This document shows, one piece after another, positions 23,206-32,708 of a stretch of 64,000 nt of DNA. A program made the position numbers and the translations under genes. The notes beneath the pieces are model-generated. The model was not told the DNA's origin. It did no database searches and saw nothing but the letters and a program-made list of their open reading frames with translations. This stretch comes from Apostichopus japonicus (Eukaryota > Echinodermata > Holothuroidea > Aspidochirotida > Stichopodidae), in contig NC_092578.1 of NCBI RefSeq assembly GCF_037975245.1, positions 15,604,321-15,668,320 on the forward strand, read 5' to 3'. The stretch's first letter is position 1. Each line of letters begins with the position of its first letter.

Positions 23206-25092
23206 GTCAGTATGTGATGCTTTTAATACTTCTCCTATATGTTTCTTAGCTTAGTCTTGGACCGGGCATATAGCAACAAGGAAGTAACAAGGGAGCATAG
23301 AGAGAATATCATTAGTATGGTAATCGAAGGTAAATAACTAGGCATATTCCTACAATAGAGTGAGTACATTCGGCTACAATAGCCCAACACAATAACCTTC
23401 GGACAAAACATTAGGCATCTTAGGCATATTTTAAGAAAGTTTCAGATTATTGTTAAACGTGTGTTCGATATTTGTCAAGTAGGCTACGTCACCGAACCCA
23501 TCCAGGGTTTCCAGGTTTCCTATAGAACAGGGGCGTAACGAGCCTTGGTGATGCTAGGGGAATAGGTATACCATGTATCTCATGTCTCGGTGACCCAAAC
23601 GGAGATGTGTTTATAATAAAGACGACAATCAAGTTCCCTACGACTATTAGAAGTGTCGATCTATGCTTAGTGTGGCTAATGAGGAAAACCGTTCTGAGAG
23701 CAGATCACACAGTGCTATAACACATGAACATGAACAGTATAGTTACTGTCCTAGATAATCGGGTGTATAACAACGAGTGGCCTGGCCAGTAGCACTGATA
23801 TATATCATAGCTATCTATTTTCCGTTAGCCAATTTTTTAAAATAATTTTGTTCTTCCCGAAAATATTTCTGTGTGATTTTGTAGTGGGGTGGGGGGGGGG
23901 GGGGGCAATTTTCAACTGCTAAAGAATTATCGTCTACATCTAATAATCGGCGTGACGTCATATGAGCTAAATTATTAATCCTCGTTAAGTCAAGCTTTAT
24001 TGATGAGTTTGCAGATAAGTTTGACCGATTTTACCTCATTTTATCTCATATCCTCGGCCAAATTTCGCCAAAATATACACATGCCGTATCATGTATATAA
24101 TAATGATGTTATAACATACAATGATGGTGGCATATCGGTTCGTCCGAATTTGACCTGCGTTTGGTCGGTGTTACGATGTTGACAGTTAAACGTCACCAAA
24201 GAGTCACAAAAAGTATTCATGTTTTGCTTTTCTCAATGTGATAAGATATCCCCATATGCCTAGGTACCACCTTCAACAGTGTGAAGAAACAATACGTCAT
24301 AACCAATATCATGATGACCGTGGTTTGGATAGGAAATTGAGGGCGTAATCACGGTAGCAAAGCATGGATTAATTATTATATAGTCTATAATTAATCTATG
24401 CACGAAGCAACTAGATACGGTATATCCTGATTGGAATTATGCACGTAGGACGGGGAAGTAGTAGCCATGGATACGATAAATCAATCATGCGTAATATGTT
24501 TCATGTAATGAATTACCGTTCACCCCCCCCCCCACCCAAAGAATTAAAATCAAATTGGACTCCTACGCCCATATGTTTACTGTATTAGGAAAGAAACAAT
24601 GGTTGTCTATAGTTCAAGTATGATATAACATGGTATTGGGCAATGCAAATTGTCGTCATAATAAAATGAAAAACATGTGAAAGAGTTTATATCTCAGCAT
24701 TGTGACAAGTTATCAAGATGAGTCTTAGACTAATGATTGTTAAACTCTGCGTTATATTTGATTTTAAACTTTATTCTTCGCTATCCCTTTAATTAACATT
24801 CTATCTGTTCTGTCGGCTCAAAATAAAAACTAGTCTTAGTCAAGACTATAAGTTTACCGATGATGTGCCCAAATTAGAGCGGACCAAAATTGCTAGCATT
24901 TCAAAGTCAGATGATATTTCGGGAGAGAATCTATAGTTACATTATTTACCATATCAGTCATGAAAATGTGGTAGAGGAGATGATAAATTTGGTCATTATT
25001 AGTAAATTGGGAATATTTATAAAACAAAAAATAATTGCTATTTTTTGTTTAACTTTTTTAAAGGCAGGACATTCTTTGTACTTCTTTCACAG
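23206..25092. other. intron 1 of coiled-coil copy A
   Basis: 1.9 kb, longer than the ~1.38 kb in copies B and C because 23340-23890 is unrelated there. That extra block begins near a hAT-like terminus (CAGGGGCGTAACGAG, about 23529). Also present are a poly-G run near 23887, a CRE palindrome near 23954, a hairpin at 24363-24400, and an old transposon end at 24524-24570 (poly-C then GGACTCCTACGCCC). Confidence 0.5.
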
Positions 25093-25723
25093 GTCATCGT
25101 CTACCTAGATGACCTAGTTTTCGTGGACGGGGTGTTAGTGGAGGGATCTTCCGGTCTCCCTTCTGTGCCTTCTAACAACAACAACCACTCCATTCCACTT
25201 CCTTCAACCACCACCTTGGAGGACCAACCAACCGACCAGGAAAAACAACTGCAAGAGAGTCAGCAAAGGTGAGATGGGAAATCTGTGAAATAAGGAGAAA
25301 GAAGTGGTCTCCTCTACTTTCCAGCCTTTAAGCGTTATTTATGCGGTTCTGTCATATATAATTATTTTGTTAATTATGATGTATAATAATTCTTGTATCA
25401 ATTTCAAAACGATATTTGATCAGTAGGATATCAATAATGCAAAGGTCACAACAGTGCTCGATAAGGAAGTTAATGGCGACAAATCGTATAAGGAAATTAC
25501 TCATCAAGTTTCTTCTATTTTTTTCATAATAAACAGCTCACCTACCGAAGAACTGCGTGCAACAGTCGCTCTCTGCAACCAAACCATCGCCGACCTCGTC
25601 GACAAGAAACTTCTAAAGTTTGAAAAGTCTCAGCGTGGAATATTCAAAAAGCGATCGGTCAGCCATCACCGAGAGCGGGATGACGTCATACGCGTCCTAA
25701 ATCGGCTTAGCGAAGAAAGCCGT

Positions 25724-26712
25724 TGTCACGAACGACTTTATTCATTGTACGTGTATTCAGTATATGCTGGTCAGGGTGATAAGTAGGTCACTCGTCGTGA
25801 CTGATAAACGTGTTTAATCTTTCTAGAAGCGACCAGAAGTGATGGCGCTATTCAGTATTAGCGAGTACAAATTTCCAGAACATACGGGAAGTAATTTTTA
25901 GCAGGTGACCGGATATCGTCGATCAATGAACGATGCACTATCAGTCGTATCTTCGAGACATGGATGATTCTCGATGTTATTCCGTCAGGATTCCTGGAAA
26001 AGAACTTTCGGGAGATTAAACCCGGCTATATATAAGAAGAGATATTTTCGATGATTAGGAGTTTAGTTCAGAGTTTTCCGATCTATTGTAAAAAGAAATT
26101 CATCTGAGATAAAAGATTAATCGAGGGGACGGACGGAGGAACCGGTGGACTGTTTGTTTATAAGATTGGTGCGTCGTTTAACCGGGACAGGCGTGACTTC
26201 GGCAGAGTTTTCGGAGTTCACCCAGGAGGAAGCCATCCTTGGGATACAAACGTTGAGTCGAATTGGACCAGCGGGGAACGGTTTTGCTCCTGACCAAGTC
26301 ACGGGATACCAGCCTACGAGGGAGCCTAATCCCGACATCGTTGTTGGTGACGCAAGGAGGTCAGAACAGCTACGAAAGGAACCGAGAGCCGGCACGCGCC
26401 GCGTAAGATAAGTTAAGTAATCTTTTAAAAATTTAACGGCCGTATAATATTGTAAAATCTGTCTGTAATATTCCAAATTTCTAGTACCAATAATCCTTGT
26501 ACAAATCAGTAGAGATCGTATCATTGTAAATATATCGATTTTGTTAACTTTCAGAAACCTCTCAGTAGTCTTTTGGTCCTTTGAGTTTACTTCCCTGAAT
26601 CTATCTAAAATTTTATTTTTATCGGCTTTGAAGGCCAAAGGAAAAACCCGGGGTCGCAACAGAGGGGGCGCTAGAGGGTGCCATTTTGTATTATCCCACG
26701 GAAGTTGTGACA
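25724..26712 (+). repeat. 5' LTR
   Basis: 989 bp, TG...CA. TATA box TATATATAAG at 26027-26036, so transcription probably starts about 30 bases later. It contains an 88-codon open frame (26145-26411) that is also in the 3' LTR, with no recognisable product. Confidence 0.95.
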
Positions 26713-26717
26713 ATTAA

Positions 26718-26735
26718 TGGGGGCCTATCCGGGAA
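26718..26735 (+). promoter_or_regulatory. primer-binding site, tRNA-Pro-like
   Basis: TGGGGGCCTATCCGGGAA starts five bases after the 5' LTR. It shares TGGGGGC and TCCGGGA with the well-known proline-tRNA primer site but differs in the middle, so the tRNA identity is provisional. A perfect 29-bp direct duplication overlaps its end (26731-26759 and 26760-26788). Confidence 0.6.
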
Positions 26736-26906
26736 TTGTTTAAAAGATAGAAACAAAACGGGAATTGTTTAAAAGATAGAAACAAAACGGGAAAAGTGTA
26801 AAACACCTGAAAGGAGTATATCCCGAAGTGACTTACAAAACTGAGAAGTTTCTGAAACCATATATATTTGATATATTGTTATTGGTACATGTGTTTGCCT
26901 GACTGA

Positions 26907-29900
26907 ATGATGGATATTAGAGAATTAACTGAGTTGGGGGCTAAAATGGGTCTTACGGGTGGCGAACTCTTAAACTTCGTCAAAGAGCAGCAGCAGATCG
27001 CTCGTGACGAAAGGCAACAAGAAAGGGCTGAGGCGGAAAAGCAAAGGGCTGAGGCGGAAAAGCAAAGGGCTGAGGCGGAAAAGCAAAGGGCTGAGGCGGA
27101 AAAACAAAGAATGTTTGAATTGGCTAAACTTGAAAAGCAAGCTGAGTTGCAGCAAAATAGCAATGGCGATGCCGATTTGAATTCCTCCCGTAGCTCCACT
27201 TCAAGCCGCGAGCCAAATAGAATCCCAACGCCCAAAATGCCTCACTTTGATGAGAAGGAAGACCTCGACGCATACTTGCTGCGCTTCGAGCGATTCGCAA
27301 CAGCGCAAGAGTGGCCAGAGGAACAATGGGCATTAAATTTGAGTCTGTGTCTAAAGGGAGAAAGTCTCCGTGTTTACTCTAGGCTACCACCCGATGACTC
27401 ACAGGATTATCAAAAGCTAAAGAAAGCCCTGTTGAAACGATTTCAATTCACAGAGGAAGGCTTCCGTCAGAAATTCAGACGAGAAAGGCCCAAAAAAAGG
27501 GAAACATCAATTCAATACATGGCAAGGTTGGAAAATTATATGGCCAGATGGTTGGAAATGGGCGGAATTAACAAAACGTTCGAGGAATTTTCAGATCTCA
27601 TGTTGCGGGAGCAGTTCCTAAATGTATGCAGCAAGGAATTGGCATTATTCCTGAGAGAACATGATTGCAAGACTTCTAAAGCGCTGTCAGAGCTGGCTGA
27701 CAAATACTTAGAAGCGCATCACAGGGATCTTGAAAAATGTGTGAAATCCTTCCAAACAAATCAGGGAAATGGGAAAAAACCTGACGGTAACCCCAACAGT
27801 CAGGAATACAAAACCAAAATTGTGGACGCTGGTGAAAACAGAAACACGCGTTCAGCCATAAAATGCTTTGGTTGCGGGAAATTGGGGCATAAGGCAAACG
27901 ATTGCAGGCAGAGGTTTAAAGCGCAATCGGCGGTTGCGACTGAAAATGCCAAACCCGACAAACTAGGATCGAGCGATGGATCGCAAAAAGATCATCGTAG
28001 CGGACAAACCGCGAATCTGTGTTTGATGAAACAAATCAAGGAAAGTGACAGCTATTCAATTAATTTAGCGTGTGGTCACGAGATCCCAATAGTCAGTGCG
28101 GCGTGTGAGGAGCCTACCGACATTACTGAGAAAATTTTGTCAGATGTTAAGGAGCGCATGCCGGTGGTTGAGGGTTATCTTAAAGGGAGGAAGGTGTCAG
28201 TGTTACGCGATAGCGGGTGTTCTGGTGTCATCGTTAGGAGAGATTTGATCTCCAATGATCAGTTGACCGGTGTAGATCAACTGTGTGTACTAATTGACGG
28301 TACAGTGAGGAAGATTCCAGAAGCTATCGTGGCGGTGGACACGCCCTTTTTCACAGGATCCCTCAAGGCTCTCTGTATGAAGAGGCCAGTGTATGACTTA
28401 ATAATTGGGAATGTTCCTGGTGTTCGAGGTCCTGAGAATCCCGACCCAGATTGGAGTGTAAAAGAAGTTCCAAGTGAGCAGTGTGAACCTCACAATGTGG
28501 AAGAAACAGCTAGTGTTGAAATAGGAACCAGTGTTGAGTCACGTGATGAACAGGAAGTCGCTGCGGATCAAATGATTCCAAGTGATGACGTAGGCGATGA
28601 CTCAGATATTGGAGGTGCCGTAGAGACACGTGCACAAAAGCAAAAACGAAATGAAAATCTGAAACCCCTAAAAACGGCTAATGTTCCTATGGATGACGTA
28701 ACACCTGAGCAATTGAGACAAGCTCAGAAGGAGGATTCAACCCTCAAAAATTGCTTCAAGCATGTTGGGAATCCCAGACCACTGAAAGGTAAAGAGGGGA
28801 TCTCCGAATTCATTTTAAGGAATGATATTCTATATCGCAAAGTTTCGGGGAATGACAAGCCTAGTGACCAATTGGTTGTACCCGAAAAGTTCAGAAATCA
28901 AGTGATGAAACTGGCTCATGACAGTATTATGGCGGGTCACCTAGGGATAGCCAAGACAACTGACAAAGTTCAGTCTCAGTTCTACTGGCCAGGTGTAGGA
29001 TCCGACGTAATGCGTTATTGCAAGTCATGCGATATTTGCCAGAGAACATGTGATAAGGGTAGGGTCACCAAGGTCCCATTGGGTCACATGCCCTTGATTG
29101 ACACACCATTCAAGAGGGTGGCGGTAGACATTGTCGGACCGATCAGTCCTACTTCCAAGCATGGGAATCGGTATATCCTAACACTTGTCGATTATGCAAC
29201 GAGGTTTCCCGAGGCAGTTCCATTGCGTAACATAGGTACTGAGAGAGTGGCAGAAGCTTTGGTGGACATATTTTCAAGAGTGGGAGTCCCATCTGAGATC
29301 CTGACTGACAGGGGGTCACAGTTTACCTCAGATGTGATGAAGGAGGTGAGTCGATTACTGTCACTGCGACAACTCACCACTACCCCCTACCACCCGATCT
29401 GCAACGGTCTAGTTGAGAAATTCAATGGTACCTTGAAGAGGATGCTAAAGCGCCTGTGTGAGGAGAGACCGTCAGACTGGGACCGCTATATAGGACCACT
29501 ACTATTTGCGTATAGGGAGGCTCCGCAAGCCAGCACAGGTTTCGCACCGTTCGAGTTACTCTATGGTAGGACAGTGAGAGGTCCTATGGCCATTTTGAAA
29601 GAGATGTGGACATCTGAAGTGGACAACCCTGAAACTAGGTCAACATATCAGTATGTCTTAGATTTGAGAGAACGGCTAGAGGAGACTTGCGCTCTTGCTA
29701 GATCAGAGTTACAGGAATCGTCGGAGAGGTACAAGAAGTACTATAACCGGAAGGCTAAAAGTCGTAAGTTCAAACCAGGTGATTTGGTGTTGATACTCTT
29801 GCCTACTGATCAAAACAAGCTGTTGATGCAGTGGAAGGGGCCATTCACCGTATTGAGTGAAATTGGCGAATCGAGCTATTCAATCGATGTCAATGGGAAG

Positions 29901-31448
29901 TCGAAAAGTTTTCATGCAAACCTGCTGAAAGAGTACATAAGTAGGGACAAGTCAAATGTGGTTGGGACTACAGTCATTTCAATGTCTGAGGATGAGGAGC
30001 AGGAAAGTTGTTTCGAACTACCTGCGCTGCAGACTAATCAGAGTGAATCGGCATCGGATGTTGTCGTAAATGACGAATTAGGTGTAGGCCAATCACACGA
30101 GGTTAAACGAGTGTTATCCAAGTTCACTGATGTCCTGACTGATGTACCTGGCAAAACTGATGTTCTCAAATGTGATATCAAGTTAACTACTGATAAGCCA
30201 ATCAAAGCAAAGCCTTACCCAGTACCACTCTCGATGCGAGATTCGTTACAAGAGGAAGTTAGGAAAATGATTGACATGGGAGTCATTGAACCTTCAAACT
30301 CACCTTATAGTTCACCTGTGGTGTTGGTACCTAAACCTGATGGTACGAAGAGATTCTGCGTGGATTATAGGAAGCTCAATAAAGTAACCACGTATGAAGC
30401 TGAACCTATGCAAACCATGACAGAGATATTCTCGGAATTGTCGAATGACAAGTACTTCAGTCGAATCGATCTAACGAAGGGATATTGGCAGGTTGAAATG
30501 ACACAGTCAGCGAAAGAGAAGACTGCCTTTGTGACACCAGATGGGTTATGGCAATTTAAAACGATGCCCTTTGGATTGGTTGGGGCACCGGCAGTTTTCA
30601 CTAGGTTGATGAGAACCATTTTGAGGGATGTGCCAAATGTTGTCAATTATCTGGATGATATTTTGATTCATACCGAGACATGGGATGAGCATGTAGAGTG
30701 TTTGGAGTTGTTGTTTCAGACGTTGAGAGAGAGCGGACTGACAGCTCGTCCGAGTAAGTGTGAAATAGGGTTCACTAAATTAGAGTTCTTGGGCCACACA
30801 GTTGGAAACGGGAAGTTGGGCCCGAAGCAGAGTACCCTTGATAAAATCAAAAACGCTCCAAAACCCGAGACGAAAACCCAAGTCAGGTCGTTTCTTGGTC
30901 TCACGGGGTATTACAGAGACTATATACCAAACTACTCTGCACTCGTTGCCCCACTGTCGGACCTGACGAGGAAGGGTTCACCCAATAGAGTGATTTGGGG
31001 AAGCGCCCAGGACAAGGCGTTCAATGATCTGAAGCAAGCGCTTATTAGTCCACCCCTTCTCAGGCTTCCTGATGTAAATAAGCAATTTGTTCTGAGGACC
31101 GATGCATCCGATGTAGGGATAGGTGCAGTCCTATTACAGGAACATGAAGGAGAATTATTTCCTGTAGCGTATGCTAGTAGAAAGTTATTGGAGAGGGAAA
31201 GAAATTATTCAGTGATTGAGAGAGAATGCCTAGGATTAGTTTGGGCAGTACAGAAATTCCATGTATATCTGTACGGAAGTGAGTTCGTCTTACAGACTGA
31301 TCACGAACCACTCACTTATTTAAATAGAGCGAAGTTGCTGAACTCAAGAATTATGAGATGGGCATTAGTACTACAAGAGTATAGATTCAGACTAGAATCA
31401 ATCAAAGGAAAGTACAATGTTGGTGCAGATTATATGAGCCGAATGTAA
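26907..31448 (+). CDS. gag-pol polyprotein, integrase upstream of reverse transcriptase
   Basis: 1,513 codons from ATG 26907, with no frameshift between gag and pol. In order: a charged N-terminus with four 7-residue AEKQR-type repeats (about residues 40-67); the gag region; CCHC zinc knuckle CFGCGKLGHKANDC (~320-334); protease motif with Asp435 (DSGCSG); integrase HHCC zinc finger starting at His671; catalytic Asp741, Asp801 and Glu837 (D-x59-D-x35-E); a GPF-type module (QWKGPFTVL); reverse transcriptase with VDYRKLN and YLDD starting near 1248; RNase H with TDAS from Asp1399, ending YNVGADYMSRM. All catalytic residues are present, so the element may be active. Most Ty3/gypsy elements carry integrase last; here it precedes reverse transcriptase. 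Confidence 0.95.
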   Translation: MMDIRELTELGAKMGLTGGELLNFVKEQQQIARDERQQERAEAEKQRAEAEKQRAEAEKQRAEAEKQRMFELAKLEKQAELQQNSNGDADLNSSRSSTSSREPNRIPTPKMPHFDEKEDLDAYLLRFERFATAQEWPEEQWALNLSLCLKGESLRVYSRLPPDDSQDYQKLKKALLKRFQFTEEGFRQKFRRERPKKRETSIQYMARLENYMARWLEMGGINKTFEEFSDLMLREQFLNVCSKELALFLREHDCKTSKALSELADKYLEAHHRDLEKCVKSFQTNQGNGKKPDGNPNSQEYKTKIVDAGENRNTRSAIKCFGCGKLGHKANDCRQRFKAQSAVATENAKPDKLGSSDGSQKDHRSGQTANLCLMKQIKESDSYSINLACGHEIPIVSAACEEPTDITEKILSDVKERMPVVEGYLKGRKVSVLRDSGCSGVIVRRDLISNDQLTGVDQLCVLIDGTVRKIPEAIVAVDTPFFTGSLKALCMKRPVYDLIIGNVPGVRGPENPDPDWSVKEVPSEQCEPHNVEETASVEIGTSVESRDEQEVAADQMIPSDDVGDDSDIGGAVETRAQKQKRNENLKPLKTANVPMDDVTPEQLRQAQKEDSTLKNCFKHVGNPRPLKGKEGISEFILRNDILYRKVSGNDKPSDQLVVPEKFRNQVMKLAHDSIMAGHLGIAKTTDKVQSQFYWPGVGSDVMRYCKSCDICQRTCDKGRVTKVPLGHMPLIDTPFKRVAVDIVGPISPTSKHGNRYILTLVDYATRFPEAVPLRNIGTERVAEALVDIFSRVGVPSEILTDRGSQFTSDVMKEVSRLLSLRQLTTTPYHPICNGLVEKFNGTLKRMLKRLCEERPSDWDRYIGPLLFAYREAPQASTGFAPFELLYGRTVRGPMAILKEMWTSEVDNPETRSTYQYVLDLRERLEETCALARSELQESSERYKKYYNRKAKSRKFKPGDLVLILLPTDQNKLLMQWKGPFTVLSEIGESSYSIDVNGKSKSFHANLLKEYISRDKSNVVGTTVISMSEDEEQESCFELPALQTNQSESASDVVVNDELGVGQSHEVKRVLSKFTDVLTDVPGKTDVLKCDIKLTTDKPIKAKPYPVPLSMRDSLQEEVRKMIDMGVIEPSNSPYSSPVVLVPKPDGTKRFCVDYRKLNKVTTYEAEPMQTMTEIFSELSNDKYFSRIDLTKGYWQVEMTQSAKEKTAFVTPDGLWQFKTMPFGLVGAPAVFTRLMRTILRDVPNVVNYLDDILIHTETWDEHVECLELLFQTLRESGLTARPSKCEIGFTKLEFLGHTVGNGKLGPKQSTLDKIKNAPKPETKTQVRSFLGLTGYYRDYIPNYSALVAPLSDLTRKGSPNRVIWGSAQDKAFNDLKQALISPPLLRLPDVNKQFVLRTDASDVGIGAVLLQEHEGELFPVAYASRKLLERERNYSVIERECLGLVWAVQKFHVYLYGSEFVLQTDHEPLTYLNRAKLLNSRIMRWALVLQEYRFRLESIKGKYNVGADYMSRM

Positions 31449-31701
31449 GCGGGTTATTCATTCATTTAATCAGATGTAGATGTGTTGATTGTAACACTAT
31501 TGATTGTTGTTATGCTATCATACATTTATGATTGACATAGTTTTGTCGGATTATAGAATTGTTTATAGTTTATAGAATTTGACATTTATGGAATTGTTAG
31601 TTTGAGTATTTTGAGATGGTAATCAATATTCATTAGTTATGTTTAATTTAAAGTTGCATACACGTCCATTTATAGATGAAATATTTAAAATATTTATCTT
31701 A

Positions 31702-31714
31702 AAGGGGGAGTAAT
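31702..31714 (+). promoter_or_regulatory. polypurine tract
   Basis: AAAGGGGGAG followed by TAAT lies immediately before the 3' LTR. This is the plus-strand priming site in LTR elements. Confidence 0.8.
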
Positions 31715-32703
31715 TGTCACGAACGACTTTATTCATTGTACGTGTATTCAGTATATGCTGGTCAGGGTGATAAGTAGGTCACTCGTCGTGACTGATAAAC
31801 GTGTTTAATCTTTCTAGAAGCGACCAGAAGTGATGGCGCTATTCAGTATTAGCGAGTACAAATTTCCAGAACATACGGGAAGTAATTTTTAGCAGGTGAC
31901 CGGATATCGTCGATCAATGAACGATGCACTATCAGTCGTATCTTCGAGACATGGATGATTCTCGATGTTATTCCGTCAGGATTCCTGGAAAAGAACTTTC
32001 GGGAGATTAAACCCGGCTATATATAAGAAGAGATATTTTCGATGATTAGGAGTTTAGTTCAGAGTTTTCCGATCTATTGTAAAAAGAAATTCATCTGAGA
32101 TAAAAGATTAATCGAGGGGACGGACGGAGGAACCGGTGGACTGTTTGTTTATAAGATTGGTGCGTCGTTTAACCGGGACAGGCGTGACTTCGGCAGAGTT
32201 TTCGGAGTTCACCCAGGAGGAAGCCATCCTTGGGATACAAACGTTGAGTCGAATTGGACCAGCGGGGAACGGTTTTGCTCCTGACCAAGTCACGGGATAC
32301 CAGCCTACGAGGGAGCCTAATCCCGACATCGTTGTTGGTGACGCAAGGAGGTCAGAACAGCTACGAAAGGAACCGAGAGCCGGCACGCGCCGCGTAAGAT
32401 AAGTTAAGTAATCTTTTAAAAATTTAACGGCCGTATAATATTGTAAAATCTGTCTGTAATATTCCAAATTTCTAGTACCAATAATCCTTGTACAAATCAG
32501 TAGAGATCGTATCATTGTAAATATATCGATTTTGTTAACTTTCAGAAACCTCTCAGTAGTCTTTTGGTCCTTTGAGTTTACTTCCCTGAATCTATCTAAA
32601 ATTTTATTTTTATCGGCTTTGAAGGCCAAAGGAAAAACCCGGGGTCGCAACAGAGGGGGCGCTAGAGGGTGCCATTTTGTATTATCCCACGGAAGTTGTG
32701 ACA
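31715..32703 (+). repeat. 3' LTR
   Basis: 989 bp, identical by eye to 25724-26712. Its TATA box (32018-32027) points into the downstream half of the split coiled-coil exon. A frame without an ATG in its LTR part is open from inside the LTR (about 32532) across the junction into that exon. Confidence 0.95.
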
Positions 32704-32708
32704 GCCGT

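Larger units (their letters stand above)
25724..32703 (+). mobile_element. complete Gmr1-type Ty3/gypsy LTR retrotransposon, 6,980 bp
   Basis: LTRs of 989 bp at both ends begin TGTCACGAAC and end GTTGTGACA. Target duplication GCCGT (25719-25723 and 32704-32708). Primer-binding site, one gag-pol frame and polypurine tract are in the expected places. No env-like frame: only 266 bp separate the stop codon from the 3' LTR. I saw no difference between the LTRs, so insertion is recent. The domain order gag, protease, integrase, reverse transcriptase, RNase H defines the Gmr1 group. Confidence 0.95.

Noticed and set aside
26117-26713. 198-codon frame on the minus strand of the LTR
   Set aside because: Lies wholly in LTR regulatory sequence, has no recognisable domain, and opposes the element's transcription.
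31449-31714. Possible env-like gene in the retrotransposon
   Set aside because: Only 266 bp between the pol stop and the 3' LTR, with no open frame of useful length.
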